Positions 7,801 to 14,937 are shown, counted from the first letter of the stretch. The stretch: 16,510 bases of DNA from Candidatus Omnitrophica bacterium CG1_02_40_15 (GCA_001871815.1 MNVP01000082.1:1-16510); one strand, 5' to 3'. Program-made: numbers and translations. Notes: generated by a model from the letters alone, not told the origin.

Positions 7801-8046
7801 ATAGATATTTTCAAGATGAGTAACCGTAGAAACAGCTTCTTCTATCGGTTTCGTAACCATGCTTTCGACTTCCTGCGGAGGCATACCTCCTCTAACTGCT
7901 ATGATTATACTGAGATCTCCGTAGGAGATATTCGGCTTTAATTCAACAGGCAGCCTCATAAGCGAAACCGCTCCTACAATAACAATGCCTATATAAAACA
8001 TTGTTATGCTTACAGGCTTATTGACTGAATAACTTGGAAAGGACAT
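4843..8046 (-). CDS. RND-superfamily multidrug efflux permease (AcrB/HAE1-like), second copy
   Basis: A full-length RND pump of 1067 residues: N-terminal helix after MSFPSYSVNKPVSITMF, large periplasmic porter loop, central membrane block, second loop, and C-terminal block ending with a short cytoplasmic tail. It should export substrates by proton motive force. The TM4 motif is GMLVDNSIVVLDN, with Asp402 where AcrB has Asp407 and Asn403 in place of Asp408. In TM10 the AcrB Lys940 region reads GIVVNNAIILVDR, so that Lys is Asn, as in many HAE1 pumps outside Proteobacteria. The start aligns residue for residue with the other RND protein here, yet there is no ribosome binding site: the bases before ATG belong to a repeat (8050-8123). 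It may pair with the upstream RND in a mixed trimer like MdtB/MdtC (inference). Confidence 0.95.
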   Translation of the reverse strand: MSFPSYSVNKPVSITMFYIGIVIVGAVSLMRLPVELKPNISYGDLSIIIAVRGGMPPQEVESMVTKPIEEAVSTVTHLENIYSKSTAGEARIWLEFEPGINMDFAALETREKFSKIKDKLPKEIEKPILAQYKESDLPIMVLAITSKFHTVETLRRVVDEQIKERILRVEGVANVDVYGGRERKILVEIDQARLQAHHVPIDNVVSSLGANNFSLLLGDLPRARNRYLIRAVGIFKSTKDIENIGVSVTPQGSVIKLKDVAIVKDSYADPSNYARTDIEPVVSIYIQKESTANTIKVVGGIKKELKQIKNIIDKNIYIKATLNQADVINDAIDAVKSSLISGAFLSILILLVTLRDLRPTFIISVTIPISVMFTFILMYFQKLSLNVMTLSGLALGIGMLVDNSIVVLDNVDKKRSMLLPLAGWRDRDKSAVIEGASEMGLAIATSTITTVIVFLPFAFVNKETRMLWSGLAFTVTYSLLTSLFVAMTLVPTLLSQMARKPLEKIKQKTLKKSTSSKIKLIYRKGLVLAIRFRYLLIAAAFLMLGIALFFGMKLEKEFMVDAEEGRFTIFVELEPGAKLDVTDKMAKELEEKLGHIKEIKTFTSRVEPGSSKIYIKLKPIRDRARTTKEVMDAIRLEGDKVAKHYKGGFIYFSELEESGLKELTIDLYGYDYKILKETAISIATRLGSIDGLQDIRMSRISGRPEWLVKIDKPNASSFGFTTQEVAETLHGEIRGLRATLFHTEAKEVETITRLQKRYRERLDDVRRLTLYASEGEPILLEQVADFVPDIGMSEITRKNKARIVQITAMVSKGSLQKAVEKVKASLGDMEFPKDYYWRVGGDYERNIKNEKELSAFPFSLKPPYVQMPGVLWITLLLVFMVLASLFESFAQPFVILLSVPLAIVGVVAALFISHKPISRGVIIGAIMLAGIVVNNAIILVDRINFIRTRKDGSRTDKYRDILRASIMAGEDRFRPIFMTTSTTILGLVPMAFDRSESANLWSPLAITVIGGLASSTIMTLFLVPSVYMIFEDLNNMSLAPKQLLIFIQRKMYGIINEVKTYRGRKPM

Positions 8047-8049
8047 AAA

Positions 8050-8123
8050 TTTAGCGGATAGCGGATAGCGGATAGCGTATAGTCAGATTCTTATCCGCTA
8101 TACGCTCTACGCTATACGCTAAA
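8050..8123. repeat. Heptad AGCG repeat with inverted arms, copy B, between the two RND genes
   Basis: Four heptamers TTTAGCG, GATAGCG, GATAGCG, GATAGCG (8050-8077) are followed by TATAG. After a short spacer the mirror image is built of CGCTATA/CGCTCTA-type heptamers and ends CGCTAAA (8117-8123). The two sides pair with about one mismatch per heptamer. The TAG stop of the first RND gene (8119-8121) lies within the last heptamer, and the other edge is three bases from the ATG of the second RND gene. Copy A is at 221-271. Confidence 0.85.
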
Positions 8124-11100
8124 CATTTTTATCTTTCTCGCTCTTAAGTTCATACCATCTTCCGGGCCCAAGAGGGCCTTCTGCTTTTAAAAATCCCTTA
8201 TCTATGAGAAATCTTAAATCCCGCGCAGCAGTAGGTATCGATATGTTAAATAAATCAGCGTATTCTTTTCTTGTGATCTTTCCTGCCTTTTTAATATGCT
8301 CCAATAATTGGGTCTGTCTTTTGGTAAGCTGCTGGACTTTTTGCCCTTTTGTAGGGGAGGGTTTTAAACCCTTCCATACATATGGTTCTGCCAAGGCCTT
8401 TGAAGGCATTACGATTATCTCCGTGGCAGGTTTTGGCTCATCAGGTAGGGGACAGGCATGCCTGTCCCCTACAGCAACAGGCGCAACCTGCGGTTTTCTT
8501 TTTTCTAACCACCCTGCGGCTGTAACATAAAGCGCTGGTATTACAAAAAGTGTCAGAAAGGTGCAGACAGTCAAGCCTCCCATTACAGTTATTGCCATAG
8601 GAGCCTGTAGTTCAGAACCTTCTCCAAGGCCAAGCGCTAATGGAAGAAGCCCTAAAACTGTAGTAAATGACGTCATCATTATAGGCCTGAGCCTATTCGA
8701 TCCTGCCTGGCTCACTGCTGTAATAAGGTCCTTGCCTTCGCTCTTTAAGACATTTATTTTATCTATCAAAACAATCCCATTGTCCACAACAACGCCGCCC
8801 AGCGTAATTACGCCTAATATAACTACAACGCTGATAGGCGTATGCGTCAGGAATAACACCAAGGAAACTCCTATCAGAGATAAAGGCAGAGTAAACATGA
8901 TAATAAACGGCTGCCAGAATGATTCAAATTCGCTCGCCATAATCATATACACCAGTAATACTGAGAGGATAAGCGCAAACATCAAACTTAAAAACGATTC
9001 CTTCATCTCCTGGCTCTCGCCTGCCAGTTCTATTGTAAAATCCTTTTCAACCTGCCTGGCTGCTAATTTTTTAACATCAGCATGTTTTGCCATTACAATA
9101 TCTATTGCCTTATTAACATCTCCTATCACCTTATCAAGCGGCCTGGCAGTAACATTTGCTGTCATTAATATCACTCTCTGTTGATCAAGCCTTTTTATCT
9201 CGCTTGGCCCGATTCCATGCGAGATATAAGCAACCTCTGAGAGCGGAACATCTATTCCTAACGGCGAGTGCACTAAGACGCCTCTTATGCTTGAAAGCCT
9301 TTTCCTGTCCTCTTCCCTCAACCTTACCTTTACATCAATCTCTTTTCCCTGCTCCTTAAACCTTGTAGCAGTAATCCCTTTAATAGAAATATGGGCTGTT
9401 TGAGATATAGCTCCTACTGAAAGATTGTATAATGCGGCTTTATCCTTAATAATATTTACTTTTGTTTCCGGAGCAGGAGGCGCAAGGCTTGTCCTTATGC
9501 CATATGCGCCTGGTATTTTGGCAAGCCCGGAATAAAGCTCTTCATAAAGTTTTTTTATAAAATTCAGGTCCTGGCCTTTTATCTCAATAACTATAGGGGC
9601 GCTGCCCATCAATGCGCTCTTAAAAATACTCTCTTGTAAAATATATTCTATTTCTGCGCCTTCGAGGTTCTCCTTATCCAGTTCTTTTTTTAAATTCTGT
9701 ATTATTTGAGAGGTGCTGAGCTTAGTTTTTTCTCTGCCTTTTTTAAGATTTACAATAATATTGGCCTGGTGCGGGCCAAGGGTCTCGATTATGTCCCCCA
9801 TGCTTCTTTCTTTGCTAGAGCCGATAGTAACTGCCACGCTATCCACATCCTTATTATTTAAAAGCTTTTTTTCTATCTTTTTAACAGCAGAATCTGTTAT
9901 CTCTAACCTTGTGCCTGTCATAAGGTTCACTTTCATGACAAACTCGCGCTGATCTATCTTAGGCATAAACTCTTTATTAAGGAACTTGAATATAACCATG
10001 CTGAATAAGAATAAGACAAGAGCTCCGAATATTATCAGTTTTTTGTTTTTCAGCGCAACTGGCAAAGATTTGCCATATATAGTCCCCATCCATTTAACCA
10101 ATTTAAATTCTGAACCTATGCCCATAGGCGCTTCTTTATTAGAAACAGCTTTTTTCTTCCTGCCAATAGTTACAAACAGAGGAATTAAGGCTAAAGATAC
10201 ATACAGAGAAGCCATAAGTGAATACGTAACAGTTATGGCAACCTCTTTAAATAACTGGCCTGCAATACCTGTAACAAATATCATTGGCAGGAATACAACT
10301 ATGGTTGTCATTACAGAGCCCCATATGGGGCCTTCAACCTCATTTGCGCCAACCCTCGCAGCTTCCTTTAATTCTTTCCCTGCCTGAATATGATTTGATA
10401 TATTTTCAATAACTACTATGCCGGCATCTACAAGCATGCCTATCCCAAGGGCAAGCCCGCCAAGCGAAAGCATATTAAGCGAGATGCCGCTAAAATACAT
10501 AAGAGTAAATGTAATCATTATCGAGATAGGGATAGACATGGCGACTATCAGAGATGGTTTTATCTTCTTTAAAAATAACCATAAAACTAAGAATGCTAAA
10601 AGTCCGCCCTGCCATGCAGCATCGCCAACATCCCTGATTGATTTTTTAATAAAGATAGACTGATCATATACTATATTTACATTTATTCCTTCAGGCAGGT
10701 CCTTTTTTATGCTGTCAAGCCGCTTCTTTATATTATCAGCCGCCTGCAATGTATTAGAGCCTGCCTGTTTTAAAATAGATACTGATATGTTTTCCTTGCT
10801 ATTAAACCTGGAAATAGAGGTGCGCTCTCTAAAGGTATCTTTTACATCTGCGATATCCTTCAGGTATATAAGCCTTGAATCCCCTTCTTTTTTCTTCCTG
10901 CCATCCAGAGCTTCTGAAACAAACCTCTCGTTTTCAGGCTCGTCAATCCCCACAACCGTATCTTTTATTTGAGAAACTATTTCAAATTCTCCTATGGTGC
11001 GTATCAAATACTCGTAGAAATGCTCTTCTATAGTGCCTGCCGGGTAATTAAGGTTTGAAGACCTAAGCATATCCACTATCTTATTTATTCCTACGCCTTG

Positions 11101-11682
11101 AGCCCTGAGCCTTGCCTGATCAACCAATACAACTATTTCTCTTTCTATGCCGCCTGTTATATTGCATGACGCAACCCCGGGCACTTTTTCAAGTTCATCC
11201 TTTATAAATTTTTTGGTAAGTTTTAAAAGTTCCGAAGGCGCTTTTTCGCCTGTAACGCTCAGAGTCATTACAGGGAGTTCAAAAGGGTTAAATTTCATTA
11301 CTATAGGGTCTGATGAACCAAGCGGCAGCCTTTCCTTAACAAGATCTATTTTTTCCCTAACCCCTAACGAAGCAAAATCCATATTAGTTCCCCAGTTGAA
11401 TTCTGTTGTTACAAGGGAAATGCCTTCCTTTGAAGCAGAACTGATCCGTTTAAGATTACCAACAGTGCCCACTGCTTCTTCTATAATCTTGGTTATAAGG
11501 GTTTCTACTTCTTCTGGCGCGGCGTTTTCATATGTTGTTACAATGGTAAGCTGAGGATAGGAAATAGCTGGAAACAATTCTTGGGGAAGCCTTCCCATGG
11601 AAATCAAACCCATCAGCACAACCCCTAAGAAAATCATTGTTACAGTTACAGGCTTATTTATTGAAAGGTCAGGCAGTTTCAT
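8119..11682 (-). CDS. RND efflux permease fused to a C-terminal winged-helix DNA-binding domain
   Basis: A 1187-residue protein. Residues 1 to about 1060 form a complete AcrB/HAE1-type RND pump (start MKLPDLSINKPVTVTM, TM4 motif GMLVDAGIVVIEN with Asp419, TM10 motif GGVVVDNGIVLID, then RLRPIMMTSFTTVLGLLPL). A linker of about 55 residues follows, then residues 1119-1187 form a winged-helix domain: LTKRQTQLLEHIKKAGKIT, EYADLFNISIPTAARDLRFL as the helix-turn-helix, and KGFLKAEGPLGPGRWYEL as the wing. That domain resembles DeoR-type and Fic-associated wHTH modules. RND C-termini are cytoplasmic, so the domain could reach DNA. The linker contains two palindromic repeats in frame (8445-8472 and 8351-8379). 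The start overlaps the adaptor stop as ATGA, so translation is probably coupled. AcrB-type pumps normally end near residue 1030-1060 without such a domain. Confidence 0.93.
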   Translation of the reverse strand: MKLPDLSINKPVTVTMIFLGVVLMGLISMGRLPQELFPAISYPQLTIVTTYENAAPEEVETLITKIIEEAVGTVGNLKRISSASKEGISLVTTEFNWGTNMDFASLGVREKIDLVKERLPLGSSDPIVMKFNPFELPVMTLSVTGEKAPSELLKLTKKFIKDELEKVPGVASCNITGGIEREIVVLVDQARLRAQGVGINKIVDMLRSSNLNYPAGTIEEHFYEYLIRTIGEFEIVSQIKDTVVGIDEPENERFVSEALDGRKKKEGDSRLIYLKDIADVKDTFRERTSISRFNSKENISVSILKQAGSNTLQAADNIKKRLDSIKKDLPEGINVNIVYDQSIFIKKSIRDVGDAAWQGGLLAFLVLWLFLKKIKPSLIVAMSIPISIMITFTLMYFSGISLNMLSLGGLALGIGMLVDAGIVVIENISNHIQAGKELKEAARVGANEVEGPIWGSVMTTIVVFLPMIFVTGIAGQLFKEVAITVTYSLMASLYVSLALIPLFVTIGRKKKAVSNKEAPMGIGSEFKLVKWMGTIYGKSLPVALKNKKLIIFGALVLFLFSMVIFKFLNKEFMPKIDQREFVMKVNLMTGTRLEITDSAVKKIEKKLLNNKDVDSVAVTIGSSKERSMGDIIETLGPHQANIIVNLKKGREKTKLSTSQIIQNLKKELDKENLEGAEIEYILQESIFKSALMGSAPIVIEIKGQDLNFIKKLYEELYSGLAKIPGAYGIRTSLAPPAPETKVNIIKDKAALYNLSVGAISQTAHISIKGITATRFKEQGKEIDVKVRLREEDRKRLSSIRGVLVHSPLGIDVPLSEVAYISHGIGPSEIKRLDQQRVILMTANVTARPLDKVIGDVNKAIDIVMAKHADVKKLAARQVEKDFTIELAGESQEMKESFLSLMFALILSVLLVYMIMASEFESFWQPFIIMFTLPLSLIGVSLVLFLTHTPISVVVILGVITLGGVVVDNGIVLIDKINVLKSEGKDLITAVSQAGSNRLRPIMMTSFTTVLGLLPLALGLGEGSELQAPMAITVMGGLTVCTFLTLFVIPALYVTAAGWLEKRKPQVAPVAVGDRHACPLPDEPKPATEIIVMPSKALAEPYVWKGLKPSPTKGQKVQQLTKRQTQLLEHIKKAGKITRKEYADLFNISIPTAARDLRFLIDKGFLKAEGPLGPGRWYELKSEKDKNV
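8351..8379. repeat. GTAGGG-family palindrome in the linker of the RND/winged-helix fusion, proximal to the DNA-binding domain
   Basis: GTAGGGGAGGGTTT (8351-8364) and AAACCCTTCCATAC (8366-8379) surround one base, with two imperfect pairs: the same 14+1+14 layout as 1937-1965. It encodes residues about 1102-1111 of the fusion protein, including GLKPSPT. Confidence 0.85.
8445..8472. repeat. Perfect 28-bp palindrome in the linker of the RND/winged-helix fusion
   Basis: GTAGGGGACAGGCA (8445-8458) is followed with no loop by its exact reverse complement (8459-8472). It encodes residues about 1071-1080, read as VGDRHACPLP. The termini match the other GTAGGG palindromes, but the interior is different. 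Confidence 0.9.
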
Positions 11683-12890
11683 TGAGTCGGGGTATTTTCC
11701 TGGACTTCTATAACTTGAACCGGCATTTCTTCTTTTAATTCCTGCGGCGCATCTGTTACTACCAAGTCGCCTTCGCTAAGGCCTTCGCCTATAACAGAAT
11801 AATCAGTAGTAACATATTCTACCTTGACCGGCTTGATCAGCGCTTTATTTTGCTCACTAACCACAGATACAGTGTACCCTTCGTCTTTTTTATTCAGGCT
11901 GAGGCTTGGAATAACTATGGCATTGCTGAATTCAGCAACTGTTATCATGGCCCTTGCGAACATCCCAGGTAAAAGCTGAGCGTCCGGATTAGGAAGCTTT
12001 ATCTTGGCAGTCAGCGTTCTGGATTTTCCTTCTATAACAGGATAGATATAATCTATTTTGCCATTAAATACAGCTCCGGAATGAGCGTCTACTGTCACTG
12101 CAACATTCTGCCCAAGCGTAATTTTATCAATGTCCTTTTCCACTATGCCAAGTTCCACAAATACCTCGCTTACATCATAAATAGTCGCTATTTTATTATT
12201 CGGCGTAACAAATTCTCCTATCTCAGCTTCTCTTGCGCCAAGAACTCCTTCGCGAGACGCGCACAGATCTGTCTTCCTAAACTCTGATTCCGCAGATTTA
12301 AGTTCAACCTCCAGCGACTTGGCTTGTTCGCCCGCGCTCTTTGCCTCAAGCTCTACTTCCTCTAATTTCGCTTTTATAATACCTCCTACATCGTAAAGAT
12401 TTTTATACATCTCGTATTTCTTTTTTGCAGCAAGGGCCTGCGCCTTTGCGGATTCCAGTTTACTTTTTGCATAGTCTATTTTTAATTGCGCGTCTTTTTT
12501 ATTAAGAGACGCTATTATCTCGCCTTCATTTATCACATCGCCTTCCCTGAAATTGATAGAATCTATCACGCCATTAACCTCAAATTTAAGAGGTATTTCT
12601 AATACGCCTTTTACAGTGCCCATAGCAGGAAGATCGTCTTTAAAATCCATGGGCGCAACTTTATAGCACCTCACAGGAACCGCTTCTTTCTGTTCCTCTG
12701 CGCCGGCTATTTCTTCAGGCTTTGCGCCTTTAGTTTTACCTTTAGAAAACATTGCTCCTACAGCTTGTTTTAAAGAAGCAAGGCCTTTAATCTGCCCTTT
12801 TTTAGTCAATGTCTTCAGCCACATCAAACTAAAAATAACAACCCATAATGCTATAAAGCCTATAATCAATGCCTTTGTGTTCTTTTTCAT
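11679..12890 (-). CDS. RND efflux periplasmic adaptor (membrane fusion protein, HlyD/AcrA family)
   Basis: A 403-residue protein with an N-terminal membrane anchor (ALIIGFIALWVVIFSLMWL, about residues 7-25) and no lipobox Cys. A biotinyl-lipoyl half (FEVNGVIDSINFREGDVINE) is followed by an alpha-helical hairpin rich in Lys, Glu and Ala, the second lipoyl half (GVLGAREAEIGEFVTP), a beta-barrel (GQNVAVTVDAHSGAVFNGKI, LPGMFARAMITV) and a membrane-proximal domain (VIPSLSLNKKDEGYTVSVV). It would bridge the RND pump and the TolC channel. The ATG has a good ribosome binding site (GAGGGAG). It lies 120 bases after the TolC stop, a gap mostly filled by a palindromic element, and overlaps the RND start by 4 bases. 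Confidence 0.94.
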   Translation of the reverse strand: MKKNTKALIIGFIALWVVIFSLMWLKTLTKKGQIKGLASLKQAVGAMFSKGKTKGAKPEEIAGAEEQKEAVPVRCYKVAPMDFKDDLPAMGTVKGVLEIPLKFEVNGVIDSINFREGDVINEGEIIASLNKKDAQLKIDYAKSKLESAKAQALAAKKKYEMYKNLYDVGGIIKAKLEEVELEAKSAGEQAKSLEVELKSAESEFRKTDLCASREGVLGAREAEIGEFVTPNNKIATIYDVSEVFVELGIVEKDIDKITLGQNVAVTVDAHSGAVFNGKIDYIYPVIEGKSRTLTAKIKLPNPDAQLLPGMFARAMITVAEFSNAIVIPSLSLNKKDEGYTVSVVSEQNKALIKPVKVEYVTTDYSVIGEGLSEGDLVVTDAPQELKEEMPVQVIEVQENTPTQ

Positions 12891-12904
12891 TTTCTCCCTC
12901 TATC

Positions 12905-13010
12905 TTCTCGACTCCGCTCGCATATTAGGTTTTCGTGACCACTCGAAGAATATTGATGCCAATACTGTTCGAGCGATCATTAGCACTATTAATGCGAGCA
13001 AAGTCGAGAA
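12905..13010. repeat. 106-bp inverted-repeat element of the CTCGAAGAATAT family, copy 1
   Basis: Outer arms of 19 bases (12905-12923 and 12992-13010, TTCTCGAC...GTCGAGAA) pair with two imperfect positions. Inside, CTCGAAGAATATT is partly mirrored by AATACTGTTCGAG. The element abuts the TAG stop of the TolC gene (13011-13013) and fills almost all of the gap before the adaptor gene. Confidence 0.8.
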
Positions 13011-14861
13011 CTACTTTGTATTAGCTAATTTAAAACTCTCGTCATCCAGAAATAGCGCATATCCCGTAGCTTTATTCAACTTTGCCAGAGATTGATATAA
13101 GCTTCCAAGCGCTTCTACATAATAAGCCTTTTCATCCGTAAGGCTCATATAGGCCTGGATTAATTCTGAAAGCGATACATCATTTAATTCTGCGCGGGCT
13201 TTGATAATCTTAAATTCCTCTTCTCTATATTTAATCTTATTAAGATTTGTCATTATCTGGATTAAACCTTTTTTATAATTTAAATATGATTCCTTGACTT
13301 CTCTAACAATACTGTCTTTTGCCTGCTCCAGCTCATCCTTTGCTTTTTTATACCCTATCTCCGCGGATTTTTCTTCAGAAAAATGCTGAAGCCCGTCCAA
13401 TAGCCCGTATTCTATAGATTTACTGACAGATTCTGTCCTTGTTGTTTGGCCATGTTTCTGGCTTGTCTTATCTTTCGTAAATGTAGTAGATAGAGTATTC
13501 CCGCCTAAAGGTTTTGTTACCTTTAACCCCAAATACCAATCATTGCCCATATCCAAGTGTTCGGTTTGATATGCGCCTCCGGACTTGCCATATGTGCCAG
13601 TCAGGTCCACCCTAAGCTGATTCTTGCTCTCTGTAATCTTGCGCTCATAGTCATTAAATTCCAGCATATACCCTTTTGCCTTAAGGTCTGGCCTGGATCT
13701 AAAGGCTAAATCCGTACATTCTTCTAGAGTCACATTTACCACGATTGGCTCCAGGTCTTTTCCCGGCTCTTTGTCTATTATCTCTATCGCCTTTTCTCCT
13801 CCCTTGGCATTAACTGCCTGCGCCAAAGTAAGTTTTGCCATAGCCAGTGTGTTCTCGCTCGATATAACCTGGTAATTTATCTGCTGCATTTGAGATTCTA
13901 ACTGTAAAAATTCTGCCCTGGTAATTAAGCCGAGCTCAAGCCTTTTCTTAGCTCCAGTAAATACATTGCTTGTTTCTTCTAAAAGCGCTTTGTGTAATTT
14001 TACATCCATCTTACTGGCCATATATGCATAAAATGCTGATTCTACCTCAGCTCTTAAATCCTGCAATGTCTTATCATAATTTGACGTAGACGCTTTAAGA
14101 TTACTCATCGCCTGTTCAACTGCATATTTAAGCCTCCACCCATAATACAATGGATACTCAAACTTAAGCTTGTATTCCTTATCTGTAAAATCCTGAGTCG
14201 TGCCGGCAGTCTTTCCTGTAGTCTCTAAATAATTCAAGGTTGCTGCTGGATAAAGGCCGCGCCTGGCTTCCCGTATCTTGAGTTTAGCTAATTCTATTTC
14301 TTCCTGGGCTATTTTTGCAGCCATATGATTTTCTAATGCTATATCCACTGCGTCATTGATGCCTAAATTTGTTACTTCTCTACTCGCGGAGTTTATCCCG
14401 AGCGAAGTCGAGGGACTCGCTCGAAGAATATCCCTCGACTTCGCTCGGGACATGTTGTTCGAGTGAATCCGAGAACTATCAATATCAAATATGATCGGCA
14501 CATCTATCCATAAATCTTCACTCCCTAAAGCCTCTGGAAATGGCTGGTATCTTTTATACATCCAAACTGTGTTCAAACATAAATTATCCAATTCTCTATT
14601 GTCAGAAGACTCAGAAATATACACATCCTTAAGTTCTCCCCAAGGCGAAAGAAAGAGTTTTAGTCTTACCTCGCCTTTTGAGCTATATAAAATAGAAGGA
14701 TCTGGTTTTGGAATAGACCTATAGATATCTTTAGATACATCTATTATATATTGTGTTATCTCTTCTTGTGATTGGCTATATGTAGATGATACGGTAGGAT
14801 TTATTACTGTAACTACAATGAATACAAAGAAATATAATAATATGATACGCTTTATACGCAT
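13011..14861 (-). CDS. TolC-family outer-membrane channel with an N-terminal TonB-C domain
   Basis: From ATG 14861 the protein has 616 residues; TolC proteins are usually 420-500. Residues 1-25 (MRIKRIILLYFFVFIVVTV) look like a signal peptide. Residues about 61-126 match the TonB C-terminal fold: GEVRLKLFLSPWGELKDVYI, SSDNRELDNLCLNTVW, RYQPFPE and DLWIDVPIIFDI. Residues about 130-162 are encoded by a palindromic element. From about 163 on comes the TolC/OEP region, two repeats of coiled helices and beta segments, starting GINDAVDIALENHMAAKIAQ. The start is set by a strong ribosome binding site (AGGAG five bases upstream); the ATG at 14891 lies at the promoter -10 and would spoil the signal peptide. 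A promoter at 14882-14910 drives this gene and probably the whole pump operon. TonB-C domains usually contact outer-membrane receptors or peptidoglycan; its role here is unknown. Confidence 0.92.
   Translation of the reverse strand: MRIKRIILLYFFVFIVVTVINPTVSSTYSQSQEEITQYIIDVSKDIYRSIPKPDPSILYSSKGEVRLKLFLSPWGELKDVYISESSDNRELDNLCLNTVWMYKRYQPFPEALGSEDLWIDVPIIFDIDSSRIHSNNMSRAKSRDILRASPSTSLGINSASREVTNLGINDAVDIALENHMAAKIAQEEIELAKLKIREARRGLYPAATLNYLETTGKTAGTTQDFTDKEYKLKFEYPLYYGWRLKYAVEQAMSNLKASTSNYDKTLQDLRAEVESAFYAYMASKMDVKLHKALLEETSNVFTGAKKRLELGLITRAEFLQLESQMQQINYQVISSENTLAMAKLTLAQAVNAKGGEKAIEIIDKEPGKDLEPIVVNVTLEECTDLAFRSRPDLKAKGYMLEFNDYERKITESKNQLRVDLTGTYGKSGGAYQTEHLDMGNDWYLGLKVTKPLGGNTLSTTFTKDKTSQKHGQTTRTESVSKSIEYGLLDGLQHFSEEKSAEIGYKKAKDELEQAKDSIVREVKESYLNYKKGLIQIMTNLNKIKYREEEFKIIKARAELNDVSLSELIQAYMSLTDEKAYYVEALGSLYQSLAKLNKATGYALFLDDESFKLANTK
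14376..14475. repeat. 100-bp inverted-repeat element of the CTCGAAGAATAT family, copy 2, inside the TolC gene
   Basis: A perfect 20-base stem, TCCCGAGCGAAGTCGAGGGA (14396-14415) with its exact reverse complement at 14431-14450, encloses a 15-base loop holding CTCGAAGAATA. Looser outer arms end in TTCTC and GAGAA, as in copy 1. It is read through in frame as the linker between the TonB-C and TolC domains. Confidence 0.85.
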
Positions 14862-14881
14862 CCCTTCTCCTATTTTTGAGA

Positions 14882-14910
14882 AGTATATCATATTATTATT
14901 ATTTTGTCAA
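14882..14910 (-). promoter_or_regulatory. Strong sigma70-type promoter for the efflux operon
   Basis: On the minus strand, TTGACA (14905-14910) and TATACT (14882-14887) are separated by exactly 17 bases of A/T-rich sequence. Transcription would begin near 14875, giving a very short leader that holds the AGGAG site before the TolC ATG at 14861. Confidence 0.85.
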
Positions 14911-14914
14911 GAAT

Positions 14915-14932
14915 GATACGGTTGATACGGTT
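14915..14932. promoter_or_regulatory. Tandem 9-bp repeat just upstream of the -35 box; candidate operator
   Basis: GATACGGTT occurs twice back to back (14915-14923 and 14924-14932), starting four bases from the -35 box. This is a normal position for an activator site or an overlapping repressor site. The nearby ROK regulator and the winged-helix tail of the RND protein are the obvious candidate binders, but nothing in the sequence links either one to it. Confidence 0.45.
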
Positions 14933-14937
14933 AATGA

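Noticed and set aside
8050..8082. Short tandem repeats considered as a CRISPR array
   Set aside because: Units are seven bases with no spacers and no cas genes; they form one half of a palindrome.
8561..9184. Plus-strand open frame of 207 codons
   Set aside because: Antisense to the RND pump; low-complexity Ser/Thr/Ile composition and no motif.
14862..14891. Upstream ATG for the TolC gene
   Set aside because: It overlaps the promoter -10 region and lies upstream of the probable transcription start; the ATG at 14861 has a strong ribosome binding site and gives a proper signal peptide.
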